From: Pseudobdellovibrio exovorus JSS | GTDB lineage: Bacteria > Bdellovibrionota > Bdellovibrionia > Bdellovibrionales > Bdellovibrionaceae | DNA length: 64,000 bases | Direction of reading: 5' to 3' | NCBI RefSeq assembly: GCF_000348725.1 | Contig: NC_020813.1 | Location: forward strand, 558,001-622,000 | Shown here: piece after piece, positions 16,233 through 24,814 of the stretch | How positions within the stretch are numbered: position 1 is the stretch's first letter | Layout of the letters: the number at the start of each line of letters is the position of its first letter | Position numbers and translations under genes: made by a program | Notes under the pieces: generated by a model | Database searches by the model: none | Told to the model about the DNA's origin: nothing | Seen by the model: only the letters and a program-made list of their open reading frames with translations

Positions 16233-18467
16233 TTATTGGACGAAGATGAGTTGAGTCGGAGCCCCTTTCGGAAATAAGGGTACTTCGCGATATTCAACAC
16301 CTTCTGGCCACTTAAAATCCACGTCTGGCCAGCGAGAGCGGGCTTTTTGCATTGTCTCAATCCAGATCGGTACAGCAGCTCCGCCACCGGTCAGGTTACT
16401 TGAAATGCCTTGATCATAACCGAGCCAAACCACTTCTGTTTGATAGGGCGTGAATGCTGTGAACCACGCATCTTTATTATCCGAAGTTGTTCCCGTTTTG
16501 CCGGCAGAAGGAAATGTCCAACCCAGTTTCACACTGGATTCGGCCGTACCCGAGCGCATGGTTTCTTTCATCATTCCTACCAGTACGGCGACGGCTTTCG
16601 CATCAAGCAAGGATTCAAATTTTGGAGTGTATTCATAAAGTGAGTTGCCTTCGTAGTCTGTCACTTTTTCAAGATAGCTCGATTTGCTGACTTGTCCCAT
16701 ATTCGCCAGTGAGCGATAGGCATTTAAAACTTCGATAGGGTAGTGCGTGCTGGCTCCGAGGCTAGTGGCTGGTGTTGCCTCCATCGGAGACGTAAATCCG
16801 CTGTCGCGAGCTAGGGAGATAAGTTTCTGAACACCATACTCTTGCGCTGTTTTTGCCGCAGGTATATTTAGACTCTCTTTCAGAGCATGATACATCGGGA
16901 CTGTGCCGTGAAATTTTCGGTCATAGTTTTGCGGGGACCAATTTTTTTTATCATAGGTCCATGTGAACTTTTCATCCACAATTTCTGTCAATGGGTTTGC
17001 ACCATTATTTAATGCTAAAAGATAGACGAAAGGTTTTATCAAAGATCCTATCTGACGTTTCCCATTTAACGCGCGATTAAACTGTGTCTGTCTGTAGTTT
17101 TGCCCACCCACTAACACAGTGACTAGCCCTGTTTGGTTTTCGGCTGAGACCACAAGGCCTTCTAGCTTTAAGCCTTTTTCTTTGTTCTTAATCAGTTGGG
17201 CGCGACTTTTTTCAAGGCGCTCAATGTTGCGCTGTAAAGATGTCTGGGCCACTTGTTGCGCCTCTAAATCTAGGCTGGTGTAAACATTGTAAGGAGCGAC
17301 ATTTTCACCCAGTTCTTTTAATTGCTGACGGGCAGCTTCTAAAAAGTAAGGTGCAGTTTCCGAGGCCACAGGTGGAACTCGTTTAGGTAATGCCGCTTGT
17401 TTGGATTCATTTTTTTCTTGCTCCGATATCAAATTGAGCTCGGACATTTTATCTAAAACTAAACTGCGTCGGCCTGTTGCGCGTTCATCTTTTCGCCAAG
17501 GGTTGTACACTCCGGGATTGTTAACGATGGCGGCCATCAACGCACATTCTGAAAGGTTGAGCTGCTGAACTGGTTTATTGAAGTAGTACTGGGAAGCGGC
17601 GCCAAAACCCAAGACTTGAAAAGCTCCGGATTGTCCCATGTAGATGATATTAAGATAGGTTTCTAAAATTTGATCCTTAGTCCATTCTGACTCAAGCTTG
17701 ACGGCTAAATAGAGTTCCTTCAGTTTTCGGCTCATGGTTTTTTCTGGAGTCAGGAAATAATTTTTAACAAGCTGTTGGGTAATCGTACTGCCACCCTGTG
17801 CATATCTCATCTTCGAGATATTTTTAATTAAAGATCGTGTGAGGCCCATATAACTAACACCGGAGTGTTGTAGAAACTCACTATCTTCAATAGCCATCAC
17901 CGCATTGAGGCAGTTGACGGGAATATCAGATATCTTGAGGTCAATTTGCATGATGGGCTGTGCCCCTTTGTACTGTGCAATTAAAACCGGATCTAAAGAG
18001 GCTTTCCAGTGCTGCGAAGCCTTATCACCAGCGAATAGCCATGTGGAATGAATAATTTGGGAATCAGTAATGACAACAAGATATGTTTCTTTGGTGTGCG
18101 TTTGCCATGCCCAACAGGTAAAACCCGCATTCAGATCGGAAATTTGGGTAACATACTTACAGTGCGGAAGCTGCACTTTTTGAGCATCCCCAGCCATGAG
18201 CACCTGATCAGGCTCACGAATGCGGTATCTTTGGGATTTTAACTGCTCGTTAAACTGCGTTTCATCCCATTTTTGCCCAGATAAAAAGCTTGGCCCTCTT
18301 GCGAAGTAGCGGGTAGAGGGGGCTAAATCCTTAGCAGAGAGCCTTTTCTGGAATTCATCGGTATTAAACGGCCAACTGAAGGCTAAGCTCTGTGAAGATA
18401 AAAGTAATAATACAGCGCTCAAAAAGATTGATTTAACAGAGTGTCTACAGGTAAGAAATCTTGTCAT
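16233..18467 (-). CDS. mrcB: Class A penicillin-binding protein (PBP1B-like)
   Basis: This bifunctional peptidoglycan synthase acts at the inner membrane. After an N-terminal signal/anchor helix (IFLSAVLLLLSSQSLAFSW) comes a UB2H-like segment with RYFARGPSFLSG, as in PBP1B. The glycosyltransferase domain has MAIEDSEFLQHSGVSYMG (catalytic Glu) and AQGGSTITQQLVKNYFL. The transpeptidase has the active Ser in GSLIKPFVYLLAL, SLNIPAAKTA and the KTGTTSDNKDAW motif. The frame opens at 18539, but that start would run into the divergent DUF507 gene. The ATG at 18467 gives a normal anchor and ~744 residues. Gene name by similarity to PBP1B only. Confidence 0.9.
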   Translation of the reverse strand: MTRFLTCRHSVKSIFLSAVLLLLSSQSLAFSWPFNTDEFQKRLSAKDLAPSTRYFARGPSFLSGQKWDETQFNEQLKSQRYRIREPDQVLMAGDAQKVQLPHCKYVTQISDLNAGFTCWAWQTHTKETYLVVITDSQIIHSTWLFAGDKASQHWKASLDPVLIAQYKGAQPIMQIDLKISDIPVNCLNAVMAIEDSEFLQHSGVSYMGLTRSLIKNISKMRYAQGGSTITQQLVKNYFLTPEKTMSRKLKELYLAVKLESEWTKDQILETYLNIIYMGQSGAFQVLGFGAASQYYFNKPVQQLNLSECALMAAIVNNPGVYNPWRKDERATGRRSLVLDKMSELNLISEQEKNESKQAALPKRVPPVASETAPYFLEAARQQLKELGENVAPYNVYTSLDLEAQQVAQTSLQRNIERLEKSRAQLIKNKEKGLKLEGLVVSAENQTGLVTVLVGGQNYRQTQFNRALNGKRQIGSLIKPFVYLLALNNGANPLTEIVDEKFTWTYDKKNWSPQNYDRKFHGTVPMYHALKESLNIPAAKTAQEYGVQKLISLARDSGFTSPMEATPATSLGASTHYPIEVLNAYRSLANMGQVSKSSYLEKVTDYEGNSLYEYTPKFESLLDAKAVAVLVGMMKETMRSGTAESSVKLGWTFPSAGKTGTTSDNKDAWFTAFTPYQTEVVWLGYDQGISSNLTGGGAAVPIWIETMQKARSRWPDVDFKWPEGVEYREVPLFPKGAPTQLIFVQ

Positions 18468-18520
18468 AGAGTTATAAATGGTCTTTAATTGAAGCAAAAA
18501 TAGAGGCATGTAAACATAAA

Positions 18521-18802
18521 ATGATGAAGCTAAGCACAAGTCAAATACAAAGACTGTCTGAAAAAATCTTGAAACAGTGGAAGTCTCAGCAGCTCATTAC
18601 CTTTAAAGTCGACGAAAAAGTAGTTCTACAAACAATCATCGATACGATCACAAATGATTTCAAACGCGAAGAACAATTAGAACAAGATGTTCATGCGTTA
18701 ATGGATCAAATGGAGCGTGAGCATGAAGGACAATTTCAACGTCATAAGATGTTTCCGATGTTGAAACAGAAATTAGCTAAAGAAAGAAAAATAATTTTAT
18801 GA
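18521..18802 (+). CDS. DUF507-family protein, first of a tandem pair
   Basis: A 93-residue charged, helical protein. The start LSTSQIQRLSEKILKQW and the pattern of Ile/Leu in the helices match DUF507 proteins, which are small cytoplasmic proteins of unknown function found mainly in deltaproteobacteria-like and Aquificae lineages. It shares the overall plan of the next gene but is more diverged. It overlaps that gene by four bases (ATGA), so the two are translationally coupled. Two ATGs are adjacent; either may be used. Confidence 0.72.
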   Translation: MMKLSTSQIQRLSEKILKQWKSQQLITFKVDEKVVLQTIIDTITNDFKREEQLEQDVHALMDQMEREHEGQFQRHKMFPMLKQKLAKERKIIL

Positions 18803-19071
18803 TTTTGTCAGAAGACAGACAGTATCACTTAGCTCATATAGTTACAGATAAAGTTTGGGGTGACGACATCGTGGATTTTTCTGACGATGATTTGGCACTT
18901 AAAGCTGCGAAGATAGCTATCATTGCATTCGTGAAAGAAGACATGGAAATTGATAAGAAAGCTCGTGAAAAAGTAGCTTCTTTGAAACGCAATGTTGTAG
19001 AAGGCACACGCGAGTGGGAAATTCTTTATAAAAAATACTACGAAGAGGAAAGAAATCGCTATGGCGTCTAA
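18799..19071 (+). CDS. DUF507-family protein, second of a tandem pair
   Basis: The 90-residue protein is a clear DUF507 member: LSEDRQYHLAHIVTDKVW, then DFSDDDLALKAAKIAIIAF, IDKKAREKVASLKRNVVEG and a C-terminal EWEILYKKYYEEERNRYG. It is cytoplasmic and of unknown function. Coupled to its paralogue upstream and overlapping the GroES-fusion gene downstream by 11 bases, it belongs to one operon with them. Confidence 0.85.
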   Translation: MILSEDRQYHLAHIVTDKVWGDDIVDFSDDDLALKAAKIAIIAFVKEDMEIDKKAREKVASLKRNVVEGTREWEILYKKYYEEERNRYGV

Positions 19072-19690
19072 GAAGAAAAAAAAGACAGTTGTTAAAAAAA
19101 CTCCAGCGAAAAAGGCTCCGGCTAAAAAAGCCTCTAACAAAAAAGTCGTAAAGAAAAAAACGATTAAAGCGAAGCCAGCAAAAGCTAAAACTCAAAAAGT
19201 AAAAGCAAAAGCTAAGCCCACAAAGGCTAAATCAGTAAAGACTAAAACTGTAAAATCGAAGGCTGTGAAAACGGTATCGAAAAAAGCTCCTGTTAAAAAA
19301 GCAGTTAAAGCTCCGGCTGTGAAAGCAGTAGTTAAGAAGTCAGTGGCGGTGGCTCCAACTGTTAAAAAAGCTAGTGTGACTGTGGATTACAGCAAAGCGA
19401 TCACTCCATTGGGGGATCGTCTAGTGGTGCGTGTTCAAGGAAGTGAACGTGTTACGGCAGGTGGAATTATTATTCCAGATTCGGCATCAACAGCGACTGG
19501 CTATTTGAAAGCAGAAGTTTTAGCCGCAGGAACTGGTTCGAAAAATAAGAAAGGTCTTTTGAAGCCATTGGATGTAAAAGTGGGTGACCTTGTTCTTTTC
19601 AATTCGTATGCGGGGACGAAAGTCACTTTCAATTCAGAAGAATTACAGATCATTCACGAATCAGACGTTATGGGCGTCGTTCAAGATTAA
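19061..19690 (+). CDS. GroES (Cpn10) domain fused to a lysine/alanine-rich histone-H1-like tail
   Basis: Residues 1 to ~105 are almost only Lys, Ala, Val, Pro and Thr (MASKKKKKTVVKKTPAKKAP and many AKK repeats), like bacterial H1-type tails that bind DNA or RNA. Residues ~108-209 form a full Cpn10 domain: AITPLGDRLVVRV, VTAGGIIIPDSAS (the mobile loop, with the hydrophobic tripeptide that contacts GroEL), KVGDLVLFNSYAGTKV and LQIIHESDVMGVV. Ordinary GroES is ~95 residues, so this is double length. No groEL lies nearby. The ATG has AGAGGA upstream and overlaps the DUF507 gene. A co-chaperonin tethered to nucleic acid is an inference. Confidence 0.88.
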   Translation: MASKKKKKTVVKKTPAKKAPAKKASNKKVVKKKTIKAKPAKAKTQKVKAKAKPTKAKSVKTKTVKSKAVKTVSKKAPVKKAVKAPAVKAVVKKSVAVAPTVKKASVTVDYSKAITPLGDRLVVRVQGSERVTAGGIIIPDSASTATGYLKAEVLAAGTGSKNKKGLLKPLDVKVGDLVLFNSYAGTKVTFNSEELQIIHESDVMGVVQD

Positions 19691-19720
19691 TTTTAGAAAA
19701 TATAAACAAGGGAAATAGTT

Positions 19721-21127
19721 ATGATGCGATCAATACTAGTGGCTTTTTTAATGTTGGGTGGAAGTGTAGCATCGGCGATCTCGATCGACTGGTCTGGTGG
19801 ATATCGTATTGAGTTCTTTGATATCGATAATCCAACGTTGGACAGAGACAACAAACAACCTAAAACCTACGGACTTCAATATCTTTATTTAAATCCGAAA
19901 ATTGTAGCTTCTGATGGAATCAATATCATCAGTCGTTTTGATATCTTAGGGAATACACAAACAGGTTATAGAAACTCTCAGATGGGATCGTTCATTGGCG
20001 GTGGATTTGGTTCAGATTCACGTGTGAATTCGCAAAATCAAGATTCAGCAGGCACAGGAATTACTGTGAGCCAGTTGTACTTGAATGTGAATCACGAATA
20101 CGGATCATTGATTGCGGGTCGCGCCCCTTTTGAGTTTGGTATGGGGATGACTCACAACGCGGGTTTAAAACCTTTTGATCACTGGTATGACACTCGGGAC
20201 TCAGTGGCTTATAAATTTGTTATTGATAACGTGTCGATCATGCCAATGCTTTCGCGTGTAGCTCAGAAGGATTTTGGCCGTGGGGTTACGATTTCAGATG
20301 AGACCATCGTTTTTGAATACGATAACAAAGACAACGGAGCTAAAGCCGGCGTTGTACAACAAATCCGTAAAAGCAGTTTAGAGTCAAATGATGCAACAAC
20401 AGCTATACAGCCATTGCCGAACTTTGCAGGGGCTACTTTGAATGGTGCATGGTCAAGTAAAACTGTGAATTTGTATTTGGGTCGTAAATGGACTTCTTTC
20501 GAATTTCAAATCGAAGCGAGTTTCTTAACTGGTGAAACAGGTCTCGTGGTAGCAGGTGAATCGGTTAAGTTTAATTCTTACGCTGTTGCCGCTGAGTTAT
20601 TATTCCCTAAAGCTGAAGGTGGAAAATGGGAATTTGGTACCAAGTTAGGTATTGCGAGCGGGGATAATCCAAATACAACTGGAGTTTATGAAGGTTATCA
20701 AATGGATCGTAACTATGATGTGGCGATGTTGATGTTCAATCATAGAATGGGCCAACGTGATTTTTTAACAACTTCAATTCTTCACACTGATCCTGCATTA
20801 AATGTGGGTAACTCTGCTGATGATGAAGCTATTGGTAATGCGATGTATGTTGCTCCATCAGTTCAATACTCATGGAATGACAAAGTTGATGTGAAAACGA
20901 CATTGATCTACGGACAATTAGTAACAAAACCAACTTTAGCACTAGACAGCAGTAAAGATTTAGGTACAGAATTAGATATCGAGTTGATTTATAAACCACG
21001 TGAACGAATCATTTGGTCGAATCAAGTCGGTGTTTTGTTTCCAGGAGCGGCGTGGAAAGATGGAGCGTCGGATCTACGGAATCAAGTCAACTATGGATTT
21101 GCAACTAAAGCCGCCATCACCTTTTGA
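19721..21127 (+). CDS. Putative outer-membrane beta-barrel protein
   Basis: The 468-residue protein has a signal peptide (MMRSILVAFLMLGGSVASA) and then alternating aromatic and polar beta strands such as IDWSGGYRIEFFDI, YGLQYLYLNPKIV and ALNVGNSADDEA. It ends ...NYGFATKAAITF with a terminal Phe, the usual signal for outer-membrane insertion. No conserved family was recognised. Length and strand count would fit a 14-18 strand porin-like barrel. It follows the GroES-fusion gene after 30 bases with AAGGGA upstream, and a strong terminator closes the unit 70 bases after the stop. Confidence 0.7.
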   Translation: MMRSILVAFLMLGGSVASAISIDWSGGYRIEFFDIDNPTLDRDNKQPKTYGLQYLYLNPKIVASDGINIISRFDILGNTQTGYRNSQMGSFIGGGFGSDSRVNSQNQDSAGTGITVSQLYLNVNHEYGSLIAGRAPFEFGMGMTHNAGLKPFDHWYDTRDSVAYKFVIDNVSIMPMLSRVAQKDFGRGVTISDETIVFEYDNKDNGAKAGVVQQIRKSSLESNDATTAIQPLPNFAGATLNGAWSSKTVNLYLGRKWTSFEFQIEASFLTGETGLVVAGESVKFNSYAVAAELLFPKAEGGKWEFGTKLGIASGDNPNTTGVYEGYQMDRNYDVAMLMFNHRMGQRDFLTTSILHTDPALNVGNSADDEAIGNAMYVAPSVQYSWNDKVDVKTTLIYGQLVTKPTLALDSSKDLGTELDIELIYKPRERIIWSNQVGVLFPGAAWKDGASDLRNQVNYGFATKAAITF

Positions 21128-21198
21128 TTACAACGTGATTGCAGCATGTACGACAGCATAGATTCATCGAGATCGCAACAGTGCGGTGGTGAGCAGGG

Positions 21199-21229
21199 CC
21201 GGAGGGGGTAACCCCTCCGGATTTTTTTT
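21199..21229 (+). terminator. Rho-independent terminator after the outer-membrane protein gene
   Basis: CCGGAGGGG (21199-21207), loop GTAA, CCCCTCCGG (21212-21220) and ATTTTTTTT form a textbook intrinsic terminator. It ends the DUF507-GroES-barrel unit and separates it from the convergent rlpA-like gene. Confidence 0.95.
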
Positions 21230-21245
21230 ATCAAGGTATTAAGTC

Positions 21246-21869
21246 TTAGATTTCGCTATTTCTAGCTAAGCGATCATTCGAGTGCGGACAAACTTCTACA
21301 TTTACGTTGGTATGTCCTCTGCTAACAAATCCTAATTGAGTTGCAGCACCATGGGATACGTCGATAATGCGTCCTAAGCGTCCGAAAGAACCTGTATCCG
21401 TTAAACGAACCCATACAGCACGTCCATTTGATTGATTCGTTACGCGTGCCCAGCTACCGCAGCGAACAGAGTTACCACTACCACTTTGAGTTAACATTCT
21501 TTGCGGAAGAGCCGCTGTCAGTTCAACTGAGCGGAATACATTTCCACACGCCGTTCTTCTGCCTTCAAACATTCTATTTGTAGGTCCACCATAAAAAGAA
21601 GCCTCACCACGCATAGTGCGAGAGAAATTATTATTTGGGCAGCGGTGGCCGGAACCACTCACGAAGAAAGTTTCATCTGAGTTATTGTCTTGTACATAAA
21701 GAGCCGGAGACAACATGTTGTCGTCTTCATCTTCACCGCTATCAAAACTAACGCCGTATTCAACAGCGTTATCATCAGAGTAGTCATATGAATCATCAAC
21801 TTCGTATGCAAATGAAGAGATGGTGATCAATGATAAAAGAAGAGTAAGTCCTAATTGTTGTTTGTTCAT
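21246..21869 (-). CDS. RlpA-like double-psi beta-barrel secreted protein
   Basis: A signal peptide (LGLTLLLSLITISSFAYE) is followed by an acidic, low-complexity segment and, from about residue 85, an RlpA-type domain: GEASFYGGPTNRMFEGRRTA, LTAALPQRML, WARVTNQSNGRAVWVRLTD and GRIIDVSHGAATQLGF. RlpA enzymes cleave naked glycan strands; the key Asp of the NDRGP motif is kept (LTDTGSF), though the surrounding residues differ. There is no lipobox, so the product is periplasmic rather than a lipoprotein, and it has no SPOR domain. A role in cell-wall remodelling is likely. A GGAGG precedes the ATG. Confidence 0.85.
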   Translation of the reverse strand: MNKQQLGLTLLLSLITISSFAYEVDDSYDYSDDNAVEYGVSFDSGEDEDDNMLSPALYVQDNNSDETFFVSGSGHRCPNNNFSRTMRGEASFYGGPTNRMFEGRRTACGNVFRSVELTAALPQRMLTQSGSGNSVRCGSWARVTNQSNGRAVWVRLTDTGSFGRLGRIIDVSHGAATQLGFVSRGHTNVNVEVCPHSNDRLARNSEI

Positions 21870-22039
21870 ATATCCTCCTGCTTTATACAGGCTATAGGAT
21901 GCGAATTAGAGGCCAATATTTGCGAACGGGCTGGCTAGAATTGTTAAATTATATCAATAAGTTATAAGGCTGTTTCAGTATGATTCTGTCGATGTTTTAG
22001 AAGGGTGTTAAGTAACTGTTAAACACAGTTTCAACATAA

Positions 22040-22071
22040 AACAAAATACCAGCTCATATCCATGAGCTGGT
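22040..22071 (-). terminator. Terminator after the 22103-23449 gene
   Basis: On the minus strand ACCAGCTCAT, loop GGAT, ATGAGCTGGT is a perfect 10-bp stem followed by ATTTTGTTTT. It lies ~30 bases after the stop codon of the secreted coiled-coil gene. Confidence 0.88.
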
Positions 22072-22102
22072 TGGAGTTCGATTTTGATACGGAAATTCGA
22101 TC

Positions 22103-23449
22103 TTAGATACCGCGACCGCCGCGTGTACCTGTAGGAGTTGTCGTTGGTGCTCCGAAAATCGCATTGTTCAAGTTATTTGATGAATCGATTGTTGGGGTAC
22201 CAATAGATTGGCCGATGTTACCTGGTGAGGCCAATGTACTTGCTGGCTGTTCACCACCGCGGCCCATACCATTACGAGATGTAGCACTTGGATCAGCAGT
22301 AGTTGAACCTGCTGTTGTTGTGCCGATACCGCTTAAAAGAGCTTGGATCTCTGGCATGAATGTACGTTGTACATAAGCTTGGAAGGCTGAATCACCATTG
22401 TTGTAAGCAGCAGTCGTGTACACACGTAATGTCTCAGATAGACGGCTTTGGCTTTCAAAAGCTCTTTGTCTAACTTCTAAAGACTCTTGCAATTTATTTT
22501 GACGAGCCAATTGATCTGCTAATTGAAACTGAGTATTAATTGTTTGAACTTCAGTTGTTGCAAACTGTTTTGCAATGTCTGTTGTCATTCTATTGTACTG
22601 TGATGGAACACCAGACAATAATCTTTGAATTGAATTTGCATCAGCTCCATTAGCTAAGCTTTCTGTTAAACCAGTTTGGATATTGTTGCGGTAAGATTCT
22701 TGGATCAAGTTATTCATAGAGGTCTTAACTTGGCTGAATTCAGAAGGAACACGGCCAGCTAGGCGCTCAAGATCACGAAGAGCACTTGTGTCGCCAGAGT
22801 TGTCGCGCATGCGGCTTTCAACATGGATACGATAAGCCTCATTTGCTACCGCAGGGCTGATACCTTTGTAGCGGCTTAATAAACTAACGAAGCGTGATAA
22901 AAGTGTGCTGTTGCTACGGCTTTCAGCTAAGCGTTCAACTTCTTCAATAAAGCGATCTTCTTTTTCTTCACGTAAAGCATCTGCGGCTTCTTCGCGAGCG
23001 ATGCGTGCTTCTTCTTCTGCTTCACGACGAGCTTCGCGAGCTGCGCGGCGTTCAGAAGTTTCTCTTCTGATTCTTTCAGCTTCTGTTTCTGCACGAATAG
23101 CATCAGCATCACGCTGAGCCACTTCAGTATCTTGAGTACGCGTACATGTATAGCCGGCAGGACAAACAACTACAGAGGCTTCTGTAGAATCGCTAGCTGG
23201 TGGTGGTGCTTGCTCGCCTGAGACTTCAGGAGCGGCAGCAGCCGGAGGAGGAGTCGTTGCACTTGGTGCATCTGCAGATGGTGAGCTTTCATCAGCTGGT
23301 GTGCGAGACGACATCTCGAAAACACCCGATGTGATTGAGCTGGATGCGGGTTTAACATTTACAGATGAAGTCGATAGATAGTGCTGACTTCCCAGTGCGG
23401 CGATTAAAAGTGTCGATAAGATCCACTTTTGTGTATTTAGTTGTTTCAT
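22103..23449 (-). CDS. Secreted protein with Pro/Ala linker and charged coiled coil
   Basis: The 448-residue product starts with a signal peptide (WILSTLLIAALGSQHYL). Next are a Ser/Pro/Ala-rich linker, a short segment with two cysteines (VVCPAGYTCTRTQD), and a long Glu/Arg coiled coil (~residues 115-175; EERRAAREARREAEEEA-type heptads). A helical region and a Gly/Thr-rich tail with GRGGEQP and TGTRGGRGI follow. No known domain was recognised. The plan suggests a periplasmic or cell-envelope structural protein. An AGGAC ribosome-binding site precedes the ATG, and a terminator lies downstream. Confidence 0.7.
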   Translation of the reverse strand: MKQLNTQKWILSTLLIAALGSQHYLSTSSVNVKPASSSITSGVFEMSSRTPADESSPSADAPSATTPPPAAAAPEVSGEQAPPPASDSTEASVVVCPAGYTCTRTQDTEVAQRDADAIRAETEAERIRRETSERRAAREARREAEEEARIAREEAADALREEKEDRFIEEVERLAESRSNSTLLSRFVSLLSRYKGISPAVANEAYRIHVESRMRDNSGDTSALRDLERLAGRVPSEFSQVKTSMNNLIQESYRNNIQTGLTESLANGADANSIQRLLSGVPSQYNRMTTDIAKQFATTEVQTINTQFQLADQLARQNKLQESLEVRQRAFESQSRLSETLRVYTTAAYNNGDSAFQAYVQRTFMPEIQALLSGIGTTTAGSTTADPSATSRNGMGRGGEQPASTLASPGNIGQSIGTPTIDSSNNLNNAIFGAPTTTPTGTRGGRGI

Positions 23450-23634
23450 AAGTCCTCCATTTATTCAGACCATCCAGGTCCTATTTTTATGTTCAACCAT
23501 GCTTAAAGCGAACCTTGGACCAAACAGGCTTTTTGGAGCTTTAGAGTAAGCTATTGAAATTACTAGAATTTTTTACGATCTTAGGGATGTCTTAGAATGA
23601 GATACTGTCGAACTTTTGATGAATCATAGTGAGA

Positions 23635-23677
23635 AAATAAAAAAAAGCCCGTTAAATCAAGTATTTAAACGGGCTTT
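23635..23677 (-). terminator. Terminator downstream of rpsD and its small partner gene
   Basis: Read on the minus strand, AAAGCCCGTTTAAA, a short loop and ATTTAACGGGCTTT are followed by a T-run (23636-23643). It lies ~55 bases after the stop of the small gene at 23731. Confidence 0.9.
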
Positions 23678-23730
23678 GTATTTCTGTAGAATGCAATTTT
23701 TGTAAGTCGATACAAGAAGTCTAAAAGGGC

Positions 23731-23925
23731 TTAGTTCGCGTAGCTTCCAGCTGGAACGTCAGGAGCTTCATCCATTTTAGACGTTACCATGGCAAAACGC
23801 ATCGCTAGGTCCACCGCTGCATCATAAGTTAAGGTGTAGACTTGATTTTTAATCTGCACCTGAACCCAGTGAGAATCGATATCTTGAATTTTCACTTCTT
23901 CGGTATCATCAATGAAGTGAGACAT
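23731..23925 (-). CDS. Small conserved-looking acidic protein downstream of rpsD
   Basis: The 64-residue product runs from MSHFIDDTEEVKIQDID through VQVQIKNQVYTLTYDAAVDL to PDVPAGSYAN. The frame is open further upstream, but AGGAG sits eight bases before ATG at 23925, and that start avoids overlap with rpsD. No family recognised. It is probably co-transcribed with rpsD and is followed by a terminator. Confidence 0.65.
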   Translation of the reverse strand: MSHFIDDTEEVKIQDIDSHWVQVQIKNQVYTLTYDAAVDLAMRFAMVTSKMDEAPDVPAGSYAN

Positions 23926-23941
23926 ACTAGCGCTCCTCTTA

Positions 23942-24574
23942 TTACTTTTTGATATTTGAGTAATATTCAACGAACAAGCTTGAATCAAACGGGAATGGAA
24001 TTGTCGTCAATTCAGGAGTGTCGTTAATTTTAATAGTTTCAACAGCTCCAGCTTCAGATTTACTTAACCAGTCAGCTAATTGTAAGCGAGGATTTTGTTT
24101 CGCTTCTAAGTACGCTTGGTTTGTGTAAACTTTGTCTTTAAGACGAACTTCATCTTTAGGTTTCAAAGTTGCTGAGCGGATTGTAACGATTTTGCCATTA
24201 ACCATAACTTTGCGGTGAGAAATCAACTGCGAAGCCGCTTTAATTGATGGAGCAAAACCAGCACGGAATAAAACGTTGTCTAAGCGTAGTTCTAAAAGCT
24301 CAGTCAATTTATTAATCCAAGGGCCTTTAGCAGATTTTTTCGCTAAGATAACAAGGCGTTTTAATTGGCTTTCGCTAACACCATAGTGAAAACGAATTTT
24401 TTGTTTTTCTTCTAGACGTAATCCAAAGTCAGAGTATTTTTTTCTTCTTTGACCATGTTGCCCTGGTGGGTAAGGACGTCTTTCCAAAGCTCCTGCTTTT
24501 CCTAAGCCTGGTAGTTCAACCATTAGGCGTCTTTGGACTTTAAATCTTGGCGTTTTTCCTGTTTTTCTTTTCAT
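23942..24574 (-). CDS. rpsD: RpsD, 30S ribosomal protein S4
   Basis: The 210-residue protein has the S4 signature: RRLMVELPGLGKAGALERRP, PPGQHGQRRKKYSDFGLRLE and an S4 RNA-binding domain (LELRLDNVLFRAGFAPSIKA, ASQLISHRKVMVNGKIV). S4 is a primary 16S rRNA-binding protein of the small subunit. The N-terminal Cys4 zinc site of some S4 proteins is absent, so this is the zinc-free type. Here it stands outside the usual alpha-operon (no rpsM, rpsK or rpoA beside it). Confidence 0.96.
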   Translation of the reverse strand: MKRKTGKTPRFKVQRRLMVELPGLGKAGALERRPYPPGQHGQRRKKYSDFGLRLEEKQKIRFHYGVSESQLKRLVILAKKSAKGPWINKLTELLELRLDNVLFRAGFAPSIKAASQLISHRKVMVNGKIVTIRSATLKPKDEVRLKDKVYTNQAYLEAKQNPRLQLADWLSKSEAGAVETIKINDTPELTTIPFPFDSSLFVEYYSNIKK

Positions 24575-24678
24575 ACTGCACTTTCCTTATTGTGATCACC
24601 GGACAGGTGTCAAATCCCTTCAGAAAACAACTTAATCCTAAATTGCTATTTACTTTTTTCATACAGCAATCCTTTGCT

Positions 24679-24697
24679 TCTGAAGCGAAACTTCAGA
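24679..24697. promoter_or_regulatory. Perfect 7-bp hairpin, 5-base loop
   Basis: TCTGAAG (24679-24685), loop CGAAA, CTTCAGA (24691-24697). No T-run follows on either strand, so it is not an obvious terminator. It may be part of a structured RNA or an operator. Confidence 0.5.
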
Positions 24698-24769
24698 GTA
24701 GATATTCAAATTGTGCCTGAAGTTCAAAACTTATGTAGGTCTAAAATACAAATGAAACAGAAGCGAAAA

Positions 24770-24814
24770 CCAAATGAAAACTCAATGAGAATAGATCAAT
24801 TGATTTTCATTTGG
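24770..24814. repeat. Long inverted repeat upstream of the iron-type binding protein
   Basis: CCAAATGAAAA (24770-24780) pairs perfectly with TTTTCATTTGG (24804-24814). After one unpaired C, TCAAT (24782-24786) pairs with ATTGA (24799-24803), leaving a 12-base loop. The 16-bp stem ends 112 bases before the ATG. AT-rich arms with TGAAAA/TTTTCA recall operators of metal regulators, but it does not match a standard Fur box. Confidence 0.7.

Noticed and set aside
18829-19195. Phe-rich minus-strand frames opposite DUF507 and the GroES fusion
   Set aside because: Complement of Lys-rich coding sequence; no signals of their own.
24770-24814. Fur box in front of the iron-type operon
   Set aside because: The repeat is strong but does not follow the GATAAT hexamer or 7-1-7 pattern; kept only as an inverted repeat.
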